From Lateolabrax maculatus (Eukaryota > Chordata > Actinopteri > Acropomatiformes > Lateolabracidae), in NCBI GenBank assembly GCA_031216445.1, contig CM062205.1:19299501-19363500 (forward strand): a DNA stretch of 64,000 nt, given 5' to 3'. The position numbers and the translations under genes are program-made. The notes under the pieces were generated by a model, which was not told the DNA's origin, did no database searches, and worked only from the letters and a program-made list of their open reading frames with translations. Positions 24,170 through 34,051 of the stretch are shown here, in pieces. Within the stretch, counting starts at the first letter, position 1, and each line of letters opens with the position of its first letter.

Positions 24170-24450
24170 GAAGCCTCGATAACAAAGGCTCGGTAGCCTC
24201 ATACCCGCCACTTCAAAGTGTCCTCATTATTCTGAGGAATTAGTCGGAACATTTGGACTAATTACTGCTAATTGGCCATAATAGCCGTGTGCCAGAACAG
24301 TAAAAAGGTACTGATTTAGATGATTAAGAATGTCTTGCGAAATTCCGTAATTAAGGAAGCCATAAGCAAGATTTACCTTGGATACAGAAACATGCTGTAA
24401 TTTTAATTGCCTGCGATTATATGGCCTGCGGAATATGCGCCTCGGCTATC
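24170..24450. promoter_or_regulatory. Candidate conserved enhancer upstream of nkx2.1
   Basis: The block holds many homeodomain cores in a short space (ACTAATTACTGCTAATTGGCC, CCGTAATTAAGG, GTAATTTTAATTGCC), no simple repeat and no open frame. This texture is typical of ancient developmental non-coding elements, and it lies 2.3 kb from the nkx2.1 ATG. Confidence 0.4.
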
Positions 24451-24913
24451 ATCTAAACAATTTATTTTAACTGTAATATTTAGGTTTGGACTATATGATC
24501 ATATTGCTTCATTAAAGATAATTGTAAAGCAGTAGGAGGATGTGGATTGTTGTGGTGTGCAGGGCTCTTTGCGCCTCCGTGCAGCTCTGCAAACACTGTT
24601 CAGATTGTCCTTCTGTAACATGCGGGCACCCGTGAAATATGCCTGTAAAGTACAGAACTGTGTCTGATGATCCCCGTGACAAACCGTCAGTGATCTGCAT
24701 GTCAGTGCTGTAATGGGACTTTACCCCCCCCCACCCTCACCACCACCAACTGGCTTCAGTTTCTGAGGGTGCATCGTCATTCATTTGAGTGAAACACACA
24801 AAAAAACAACTAGTTTACATTTTAAACTGTTTTGTTTCAGAAATGAAACGGGGAACACGTGTTTGGAGTCGCGGCGGAATAAAAACTGATCACAGTGTTA
24901 CAAATGATTGTGT

Positions 24914-24934
24914 CTGCCACCAGAAGACGCTGTG
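24914..24934 (+). promoter_or_regulatory. CTCF-like site, pointing right
   Basis: TGCCACCAGAAGACGCTGTG resembles the CTCF core CCACCAGAGGGCGCT, with an A where GGCG is usual. It has the same orientation as the sites at 23.0 kb. Confidence 0.35.
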
Positions 24935-25029
24935 TTTCTTTAATTTCTGCAGAAGGAAATATCGGCTCAACCTGCAAACACAGACTTCTTCTGTTAAGAG
25001 CTGGTGGCATCTGCTGCTGCTGCTGCTTC

Positions 25030-26060
25030 CAGGCTGGCTCTAGACCTTAAAAAAAAGAAACGTATTAATAATATGTGCTTTATTATTTTGACTGTAGCCA
25101 TAGCTTCAGCTCCGGTATGATCCTGACATCCACAGACTGTGTAAGTTAGAAGTTATTGTATCAATTTTAATTCGTCACTGCTTATTTTTCTAATGTCGTT
25201 TGTCAATAATGTTGTACCTAAAAAGCAGGAGACAGGATAAATGAGTGGCCGAATAATGACTTGTACTTATGACTGTAGTTTTATATTTAAATATTGACAA
25301 ACATGTAAAATGATATATTGCTGTTCATTAAAATAACCTTGTGCACATCTTTACAAATAATATACTATAGCCTAATACACTTGCCTATTAACATTCCAAA
25401 AATGATATACTACTTCTTCTAATAATATTAATATTAATAGTAATAGTAGTAGTAATAATAATGATGATTATAATAATAATAATAATAATAATAGTAATAG
25501 AGAAATGCTACACAATTAGAGTAATTTACTAATTTTTTGTTTTAAAAAAATGTTTAAATTCCTATTTTGGGTTGAAAAGCGCAGAAAAAGCTCTGCGTAA
25601 AAGTGGAGTTCGCCTCGGAAGGAAGGCACTGAACACCATTTCTTGACTTCAAAGCTGCCTGGATGAAGGCAAAATCTTTTTCTTATGCTCCGGTGTAACA
25701 TTTTAGAAACGAGATATGATTGAGTTAAACTGTTATTGCTCCATGGGCATTAAGGCAAGATGCTACTGAGGGCTACCTGGCGTTGTGCTGCAGGAGAGTA
25801 CTTGAACGCCCGACTTCACATGAGAGCCTCTCCTCCTCCAGACTCTATTTTGTTGTTTTTTTTTTTTTTTTTTTTTTGGTTTATTTTTTTCTTCTTCCGC
25901 CGGGTCTCTGTGACGAGCCTGTGCATCTGAATTTAGGTAACACGCTGCTTGCGTCCAATGATATCAAAAGGAGAAAAAAAAAAAAAAAAAACGAGGGGGG
26001 GTTAATCATTTACGCAGCCACTTAACACGCGGATGTGTATTTATTTACTTATCAGTATCA
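25030..26060. other. nkx2.1 distal upstream, AT-rich
   Basis: It contains a TAA/TAG trinucleotide-rich patch at 25,420-25,500, poly-T at 25,856-25,879 and poly-A at 25,975-25,991. No gene is seen. Confidence 0.7.
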
Positions 26061-26064
26061 GTCA

Positions 26065-26667
26065 ATTTCCCTCCCCGCAAGTGCACTTTTGCATGTCTGA
26101 GTACGATAAGGCATAACACAAACAATCCTGCAATCACTGGAGGCCTCTCATGGCCATTAAAAGTCAGTAGTTCAACCGAGGAGTGGTTCTCCAACTCTCA
26201 AGTCCATATAGGCCTCCTTTCATCAAGAGGCCCTCGTAAACATCACTACAGTTAATAAAGTGTATTGTGGTCAGTGCAGTCCCGAGGTGCAGCCGACGTG
26301 TTTATCAGCGAACGGCAACAAGTCACAAACTCCAGATGCAGCAGCTGCAGCGGGGTCCGCACGCCGCCGCCCGCAGCCGCCGGGACGAGCGCTTATGATC
26401 ATGCACGGCGCTCGTGTTGTTGTTGGTGGGAGGGGAGCACATGTCTTGTAAGTGAAATTACGCTCGGCGAGAGGAGGCTCGAGCTGTTTTGTATTGTCGC
26501 CGATGCCCCGCCTCTGATGGTAGCCTTAAACCTGGCACCCAGCTAAAACAAACCGGAGCCAGCACCGAGCTCCCACTCAATCCAATTAAGGCGGACTTGA
26601 GGCGCTCTCCTACGTGTTCATCTACCAGGATCGACGTTGAGACAACAGGAACCAGAGGGGCTTTGGC

Positions 26668-26705
<38 letters not shown>

Positions 26706-26765
26706 GAGGAGAGAGAAGGAGAGATTGCCTTGCCTTCTAATTTCTCCCTCTCCAGCCCCAGAACA
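26065..26765 (+). promoter_or_regulatory. nkx2.1: nkx2.1 proximal promoter and leader
   Basis: The GC content rises and the sequence looks constrained up to the ATG. Nkx-type sites occur: CAAGTG near 26,079 and CTCTCAAG at 26,195-26,202, fitting the TTF-1 consensus CNCTCAAG, which would allow autoregulation. No TATA box is evident. A pure A-tract (26,669-26,700) lies in the probable 5' leader 66 bp before the ATG. Confidence 0.4.
26669..26700 (+). repeat. 32-bp poly-A tract in the nkx2.1 leader
   Basis: This pure A homopolymer is followed by a GAGGAGAGGAGAG purine stretch. It lies close to the start codon. Confidence 0.9.
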
Positions 26766-27132
26766 ATGTCGATGAGCCCTAAGCATACGACTCCTTTTTC
26801 TGTTTCCGATATCTTGAGTCCCCTTGAGGAGAGCTATAAGAAAGTAAGTATGGAGAATAACAACTTGGGGGCACCTCTCACTTCTTACCGGCAGCCGCAG
26901 GTCTCTCAGGCGGCGATGCAGCAGCACCACATGGGCCATAATGGGACTGTGTCTGCGGCTTACCACATGACTGCGGCAGGTGTTTCCCAGCTGTCACACA
27001 CGGCCATGGGTGGCTACTGTAACGGCAACCTGGGCAACATGGGCGACCTGCCGTCCTACCAGGACGGCATGAGGGGCAGCGCCACGGCCACGGGCTGGTA
27101 CGGAGCCAACCCGGACCCGCGCTTCTCCACCA
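26766..27132 (+). CDS. nkx2.1: nkx2.1 exon 1 (TN domain)
   Basis: The start is chosen at ACAATGTCGATGAGC, which yields the family N-terminus MSMSPKHTTPF. The reading frame stays open upstream only through the poly-A tract and is not conserved in character. The donor is ACCA/GTGAGT at 27,133. Confidence 0.96.
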
Positions 27133-28274
27133 GTGAGTACCCCCCCCCCAGCACCTGTGCATGTACTGGTGAACAGTGTCGAAAGGCAGTTTTTATTTAT
27201 TTATTTATTTTGCGTGCATGCTCCACGTTTCTGCTGCATTTTAGTTGCTTCCTGTGGGTTTTTTTTTTTTTTTTTTTTTTTTCTCTTCTGTCACCCGTGC
27301 AGCGTTTGTGCGCCAAGCTGGGCACTCACCAAACCTCTCCAGTCTCATTTCCTTTCATCCATTAGGTTTTAATGTTATTACTGTGGAGGGCAAAGATAAA
27401 GTAAAATCATGCGTTTCGTCCGCGGCGTGCAACATCTGGAAAAAGTCTCACCATAAGGAGCATTCACGCCGAAAAAAAATTCCCCTCAAGCTCTGTGCTT
27501 CTATCTGAGATAATTTAATATTGGATAGTTTGTCATATTAATCCAATAATAATACGCTTGCAGTCATGAGCTATTGCTGTAATTTGGGCTCAGAGGTGTC
27601 GTTTATAACAGGCCTGTATGAATATGGACTTTGACACGCATGAGTTTGTTTTTATTGGCAGCTGCCTCTTTGGGAAACATTTTAAGATTAATTTCGCAGA
27701 CCAAAATGAAAACCACGTCGAGTGGCACTATTTTTGACAGCCATGAAAATAATTATCAGGGTTGGAAACTGCATGCATGCCACTGTTAATGACATTATAA
27801 GCCATAGTTTCATCCATCAACAAGTCAACCAGTCTTCGGACTTCGTTTCCCACATAATTATTTTTGCACCGTGTCACATTTTTGCAAGTAAAATCAGTAG
27901 TTTCGGTGTATTGATGTCATTTTTTTTTTTTTCCCACAGTTTCTCGCTTCATGGGCTCGTCCTCGGGCATGAACATGGGCAGCATGGGCAGCCTCAGCTC
28001 CCTGGCGGACGTGGGCAAAGGCATGGGCTCCCTGTCCAGCACCCCGAGGAGGAAGAGGCGAGTGCTGTTCTCCCAGGCGCAGGTCTACGAGCTGGAGCGA
28101 CGCTTCAAGCAGCAGAAATACCTGTCGGCGCCGGAGAGGGAGCACCTGGCAAGTATGATCCACCTCACCCCGACCCAGGTGAAAATCTGGTTTCAGAACC
28201 ACCGGTACAAGATGAAGAGGCAGGCGAAAGACAAAGTGTCCCAGCAGCAGATGCAGCAGGACAGCGGCTCCTGT

Positions 28275-28308
<34 letters not shown>

Positions 28309-28631
28309 CCCCGCGGAGGGTGGCCGTGCCGGTGCTGGTGAAGGACGGGAAGCCGTGCCAGGGCAGCGGCCACACGCCCACGTCCTCCGCGCAGAGCCAC
28401 CACCAGCAGGCGGGGAATGTCATGATCATGTCCAACAACACGTCCGGCCTCGGGCAGCACCAGGGCCAGCAGGTGGGGAGCACGGGCCACTCTCCGGACC
28501 TGGCGCCGCACTCCTCCAGCCCGCCGTCCCTGCAGAGCCAGGTGGCCGGCCTCTCCCACCTCAACTCCCCCGGCGCAGAGTACGGCTCGGCCCTGCAGTG
28601 CTCGGCCCTGTTATACGGCAGGACGTGGTGA
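26766..28631 (+). CDS. nkx2.1: Nkx2.1 (TTF-1) NK2 homeodomain transcription factor
   Basis: Two exons, 26766-27132 and 27940-28631, join in phase 1 to encode 352 aa. This nuclear factor specifies thyroid and ventral forebrain/hypothalamus, and in tetrapods also lung. The N-terminus MSMSPKHTTPFSVSDILSPL includes the TN motif (residues 10-19). The YHMTAAGVSQLSHTAMGGYC and WYGANPDPRF blocks match the family. The homeodomain is at about 159-218 (KIWFQNHRYKMKR, Tyr54), followed by an 11-Gln run (235-245), the NK2-specific domain SPRRVAVPVLVKDGKPC (246-262) and the conserved C-terminal LLYGRTW. Nkx2.4 is rejected: the SPLEESYKKV start, the polyglutamine linker and the HLNS..EYG tail fit Nkx2.1, and mbip follows downstream. 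Confidence 0.97.
27133..27939. other. nkx2.1 intron
   Basis: This 807-bp intron has a poly-T at 27,260-27,283 and a poly-T tract in front of the acceptor. Nothing else is recognised. Confidence 0.85.
27940..28631 (+). CDS. nkx2.1: nkx2.1 exon 2 (homeodomain, polyQ, NK2-SD)
   Basis: The acceptor is a T-run followed by CCCACAG at 27,933-27,939. The split codon gives Ile of the ISRFMG motif. The Trp48 codon is at 28,188. The stop TGA is at 28,629-28,631. A long overlapping frame (27,722-28,675) is only a shadow of this GC-rich exon. Confidence 0.97.
28275..28307 (+). repeat. nkx2.1: (CAG)11 coding repeat in nkx2.1
   Basis: An uninterrupted CAG run encodes 11 glutamines between the homeodomain and the NK2-specific domain. 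All codons are CAG, so it is likely length-polymorphic. Confidence 0.95.
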
Positions 28632-29269
28632 CAAGAGGCGCCGGCTATGATTTAAAAACCAATTCTTCTATTTAAAGAGAAAAATACTCCCTTTTTTTTT
28701 TTTTTTTTTTTTCTCTCTCTCTCTCAAGACACGTTTCACTGTAGGCTAAATGTGCGCATTTGAACAAGAGCCGAGTGAAATCGGTGCAGATCTTCTTGAA
28801 TTTTTCACCTTCTGGAAGGAAAGTGGAGGTGAAAAAAAAAAAAAACAATGAAACAAACAAACGAAAAAAAACAAAACAAAACAAACTCTTTTGACCAGAA
28901 ACTGCGGATGTGAAAGTCTTGGGATTTATTTATGTAAATTATATTGAGACAAAAGAAGAATCAGCAGTAATATAGGCCTTAGTTGGGAGAAAGTGAACCT
29001 GAATGGAGGCACATAGCCTACACGAAAAACTGCTGTATATGGGTGCTGTTAAATTCCCCTTACAAACACACATGACTCTGATTTATAATAGACTTTAATG
29101 TAAGCCGTAGATCTAGCTTGTATATTTCTGTAAAAGGTTTGAATTTTAGCTCTCTGTTGTACAAAGTTTTTGACGCTATTGCCGGTTTGTTGTCGTTTCA
29201 TTGGTATTTGTACGTTTTATTTCTTTGTAACTTATATAGATATTTGACTTACTACAAAACAGTCCTATT

Positions 29270-29275
29270 AATAAA
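29270..29275 (+). terminator. nkx2.1: Possible nkx2.1 polyadenylation signal
   Basis: AATAAA lies 640 nt after the stop in an AT-rich, T-rich 3' region. The first good match downstream is taken, and other sites further on are possible. Confidence 0.45.
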
Positions 29276-29386
29276 TTATGGAAACAAGGCAGTTAAGCTT
29301 TTTTTTGTGAAATATGTCAACGTATGCGGTGTTAAATGGCGGAAATATTAATTTGGGGGAAATCTCAGTAGAGCAGAAACCAGTGC

Positions 29387-29420
<34 letters not shown>

Positions 29421-30086
29421 GCCTATTGCTCGGTGTTTTTTTTTTTTTTTTTCTTTTAAGGAGGTGGCTTCTTTATTGATTCTCGGGCTTATTGTGAGAA
29501 AATATGCTGCAATTCTTTATGTTGGGAAAAAAAATGATTAGTTCAACAACCAGGATCCATTGTGCCAAACTGAACAAGCCCTAACACTTTATCACCGCTC
29601 GGGCTCTTATTCTGACGTGACAATTAAATACTGGAGCCTATTTTTTTTTTCTGTTTTATTCTCTGACAAATCTCACACCGCTCAGGCTTATCGTTCAACG
29701 GTGCAGCTCACACAATGCCCTGCAGAGTAAACTCAACCTGTGTGTGCAGTTTGTTCTCTTTCTCTTTCTCTCTGTGTGTTTTTCTGCGCGCCGGGCCGTG
29801 TGAGTCAGAAAGGTGAGGTCCGCCGGCTCCCGACATCAAACACAGGCGCTGCGCAAAGAAAACAGCTTATCGATGAAATCCCTGAGCAAACAGCGCCGTG
29901 TTCTTCTCACATAACTCGCGGGGACGAACTGTCGGCGCGGGGCTGTCAGCTGCTTTATCAATAATCAATCAGGGAACTGAAAGGGAAACGACGAGAGGCC
30001 GTTTGTGCCCGGTGTCAATAACAAACCAGGTCTCCACAAACATTTATTTCCAGCGTTTGCATTGTGGTTCATTCCTGCAGACTGTT

Positions 30087-30122
<36 letters not shown>

Positions 30123-30150
30123 TATTATTATTATTTTTTTTAAAACGGCC
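29276..30150. other. nkx2.1 downstream, mixed simple sequence
   Basis: It includes an ATT array, poly-T runs (29,436-29,452; 30,092-30,120) and a more balanced block at 29,540-30,060 with no coding signal. Confidence 0.6.
29389..29420. repeat. (TTA)n microsatellite
   Basis: This is a pure ATT trinucleotide array, followed 15 bp later by a poly-T. Confidence 0.95.
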
Positions 30151-30199
30151 GCAATAACGAACACACACAACCAGTAATTTATTTTTTCCTCAGACGCAG

Positions 30200-30360
30200 C
30201 TCCGTAAATAAAAGCTATAATAATCATTAGGCGCTTATTCTCCCGCCAACCGACGGAGCTTTACGTATTATCGGTAAACAACGTGGTTGCTAAGCGACGC
30301 AGGTAAAGACAGGTGATTTACGGCTGAAACGGGCGAAGTTGTTTTCAGCCCGGTGGTGTC
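30200..30360. promoter_or_regulatory. CpG-containing regulatory block with an RFX X-box-like motif
   Basis: In AT-rich surroundings this block contains several CpGs, a forkhead-type GGTAAACA (30,273-30,280) and GTTGCTAAGCGAC (30,286-30,298). The last differs by one base from a palindromic RFX X-box. Confidence 0.35.
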
Positions 30361-30507
30361 CTATAGCTGTAATTTCGCATAGTTTTGGTCTGAACAAGCA
30401 ATTCAGCTGAATTTATATCACACTGAAATCATTTTACAAATTTTTTTCTTTTTTTTAAAATAATTTTTTATTTAAGACTTTGAAGTCCTTCATTTCTTGT
30501 CTCGATA

Positions 30508-30538
<31 letters not shown>

Positions 30539-30541
30539 AAA
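30508..30541. repeat. Poly-C then poly-A homopolymers
   Basis: A run of 21 C is followed directly by about 13 A. Such runs are error-prone in assemblies. Confidence 0.9.
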
Positions 30542-32780
30542 GAAATCCTGCTTGTGAAGTTTCCTTTAAATACAAAGATTTAGAAAACAAGTTATCTGTT
30601 GTTTTTCTGTGCAAACGCATGAGACATTTAGGCTATAAGGGATGTGGCCTTTCTGACCCTGCATCTTCTTTGTTTCAAATTTCAACAAAAAAATCCTATC
30701 TGGTTTAAAAATTAAGTTGCACAAATGCCTGCCTGTTAAGCTACAAATAAAAAAAAAAACAAAAAAAAACCATAAGGTGTGTGCTGTTGAAAAGTACCGT
30801 CGATGATTGCTCACGTGCAGCTGCAGTAGCTCTGCAGGCCTGGTTTGCACCTGCCTCCTGTTTATCCATCTGATGCCCGGCTTTTACATGGGATCACTGA
30901 TTTTGATGGAGGGATACTTGCTCATTTTCCCACCTGTTTGTTGGCATTTACAGTATCCAGGCTGCAGCCATAACTATAAGATATTATGCAATTATATATG
31001 ACCTACTGGCTATCTAACCTTATTTTGGGGTTTAAATTCATTTTCAGCTTTTGAAGGAAAACCCCTCAGAGGTTTGGTTTTAGGGCTCTGGCTCGGGCTC
31101 AGTTTATAGTGTATATAGCCTTGGCTACTGTAAGTGTAGTGTGAACTGAATTATTTGGAGTGAATCATTTAAGGCTTTTATCTTTTGACATGTAGCCTAA
31201 CTTTCAACAAATCTGCTGACAAATATTATTGAGAAAATGTGTTTTTCACCCAAAATAGTGAACATCCACATTCGCCTCTTCTCTAATCTGCGTGGATCAC
31301 TTTAAACCAGCAGCAGCCCCAGTTTCAAGCCACCAGACAGCCTCTAAAAAAGCCCCTTTGAGGACTTTTAAGTGAAATCTTACCAGCATCAGAAACTATC
31401 TTCTATTAGGTATTTTGCAGAGCTGGTTTTGTTCGGGAGAAAAGTGAGAACTTTGGGATTACATTAACATGTCTTTGGCGCGGTGTGTGGTCTTTGTGTG
31501 CAGCTTGTAGCTGTTGAGAATGACTTGTTGGAAGCGTGTGTGCTCTCATCGCTCTCTTTTGTAGAAATCCACAGTGCAACTCCCCAAGTCCTCCTGGCTT
31601 TATGGTGGGCTGGTCTCCATCAACCCCAGGCAATTAGTCCCTAATCTCAAGGTAATCATATTTGAGTTACTGACTAGCTGTTGAATTTTATTCGCCTGCT
31701 TAGCTTCGGTATCACTTTTGGTTAATATGTAGCATCCATAAATGCGTTTTCATGAGGCATGCAGTTAAGACTGAATTTGACGTTTAATAGGATATCAAAT
31801 ATGTGTGCGTCTTTAAAATTGAGGCTGCAATAAATTCCAGGAGACAGTCAACAAGCAAGAGTTGATTTACATTTTGACAGTGGCTTCGACAAGTGACAGC
31901 AAAGCAAATTATATCGTTTTAAAGAATGAAATCAGAATTTTAATTAACAAATGTTACATAGTTTTGTTACATTAACAAAATTACACTATAAAAATGTGGG
32001 TCTTAACCAGTAACAATGATTAAGTCGTGTTTTCATTACACGTTTGTATTTTTTATTAACATAAATGATAAATTGTGGATCTGTTTGCAGTGCGTTTTCC
32101 CTGTTTTAAGGGAAATGTTCGAAAAAAACATGACAGATAAATGACACATATTGCAGGTTTTAAATTCTTAAATCACTTGAAGATGGATATATCTGCGGTG
32201 TTACTTGTGTGCAGGCTCTTGCAGAACCAGTAATGGCTTCCTCCAAAACAAGAGTCACAGATCTCAAACTTAAACTCGTAAAACTGAATGCAACTTCAAT
32301 GATACACTTGAGAAAGAGAACATAACTGGAATCACATCAAAAGTCAAATGTTAACATAAAGCAAGAAAATAGACAAAAACATAGACGTCCTCGTCGATTT
32401 CGTGGATGTGAAGTGAACGTGCAAGTGTGCTTTCTGACATATTTTCTTACTGTTGATGAATTTATGAGGACATCACACGGACGTTTGCTTGCATTTAGAA
32501 GAAGTCCTTATAAACCTCAAATAAAAAACTAATCAAATAAAAACATTAAACTGTTCGCAGTGAATGTCCGAAAAGAGGTTTTCATTTATAGTTTTTTTTT
32601 TTTTTCTGTTAAAGATGTTAGAGGCGGACATGGGTGCTGTCCACGGTACTGAAATAGATGTAGGCTTCATATAGATAGAGAATCAGCACAAAGACGAGCA
32701 ATATTACTTCAAATGTGTACATATAATGTGTAATATAATTTTAAAACATAACCAGAAACTCTATTTTTGCAAAGTCTCAT
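30542..32780. other. Intergenic, no gene seen
   Basis: The sequence is largely AT-rich. A more balanced repeat-free patch lies at 31,440-31,650 and could be regulatory. No exon is supported. Confidence 0.6.
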
Positions 32781-32869
32781 AATAGGGATTGTAAAAGTAA
32801 TACGTTTCCTTCTTTTAACACAGCCACTCTCCTTCCTCTTTCTTAAGTTCCTAAACATTTCACTGCTGC

Positions 32870-33130
32870 ACGCCTAAGCATTCATGTGCATTACCAATAG
32901 GACAATTACACAGCTACTGCAATCACCTCCTTTGGTAAATGTTATTGTCAGCTAGAAGCAAAAATCTTTAATTGTCCTACGTTTATCTGCTTCTTCAAGC
33001 CATTGTTCAACGAGCGCAAACGAGGGTCATTTGTGAACTGAAATACTTTGCATTCAAATCGGAGCACAAGATGCTGTAATACTTGACCTTTCAGCATAAT
33101 TGTTGCAGGAATGAAATGCAGCATTCAGAG
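32870..33130. promoter_or_regulatory. Candidate conserved enhancer downstream of nkx2.1
   Basis: The block is dense in known developmental motif cores: CAATTACAC, CTTTAATTGTCC, the SOX-type CCATTGTTC, and TTGACCTTTC resembling a nuclear-receptor half-site. It is free of repeats and open frames. Confidence 0.35.
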
Positions 33131-34051
33131 CTGGCTGAGTGGAGTCTTTTCTCTCTCTCCCTCCCTCTGATGAACAAAGCGCATTTTATACATCTTCGGT
33201 GTTCATTTGGCTTTGTTTCTTTTAAAGAAAATGTCTCTGGGACTGGCTGCAATTTATCTTCATTTTAATAACACTGCTGGGGCGAGAAAACGGCACGAAT
33301 CACGAGATTTCTCAATTCAACACTTAACAATGGACTTCATGCTTAGCCCCCAAAAGCTAGAAAACTTGTAAATGGATGTGTTTATCAGTTTGACGTGACA
33401 GGCCTTTAACTAAATGATACTGGACAGCAGGATTTCAAGTTCTGGCTTAAGGACACTTCAGGCTGCTGCATCAAACCTGCATCTTTCAAACTGGATGTGG
33501 AGCAGTTTCTTTGGTTAAAATTTACAATGATTTTAAAAACATAGCAGAAAATTCCCCTTCAGAAGTGATTTATCTATCTATATACTTTATTGTTAACATG
33601 TGCTTTAGAATCACAACAGGTTGCAAGAAACTAAAACTTGAGAAAAGTTATAAATAAACAAAGGAAATTCTAAGAGACAGAGAAGGAAACAGAGTATTAT
33701 ATTAATTTTACCTGATGAAGGTCTGAGGACAGAAATGTTAAAAAGTGAGTACATGACAGTGTGTAGGACTCTCTTTGGTTTATGCACTAAACATTATTAT
33801 AGAAAAGCAAATCTATGAAGATTTTGTCTTTAACAGAAATGTAAAAGATACTTATTTTGCTATGTACTTGTTATATATTATTGATCCCTTTTTTCACAAG
33901 GACCAAAATAGAACAGAATCATTTATGGACAATATATGACATAACCGAATTCAAATGTTAAAGAAAATACTGGGACATTGTGGCCCTCAAGGAACTATTA
34001 GGAACAAACTCTTCTAAGGACTTGAGGTGTTTAAATAAAATTGTAAGTGTT
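33131..34051. other. Intergenic, AT-rich
   Basis: No gene or recognisable repeat is seen up to the border of the tandem duplication. Confidence 0.55.

Noticed and set aside
26198..26210. CCATATAGG as an SRF CArG box
   Set aside because: It has only five A/T bases between CC and GG, one short of the CC(A/T)6GG consensus.
952..28631. Alternative identity as the pax1 - nkx2.2 - nkx2.4 paralogous cluster
   Set aside because: The Nkx2.1-type N-terminus (SPLEESYKKV), the Nkx2-8-like SSDE segment and the presence of mbip all fit the pax9 paralogon.
27722..28675. 317-aa open frame across nkx2.1 exon 2
   Set aside because: It is a shifted frame over the GC-rich homeodomain exon. The protein is Ala/Gly/Pro-rich nonsense, and the true frame gives the perfect NK2 homeodomain.
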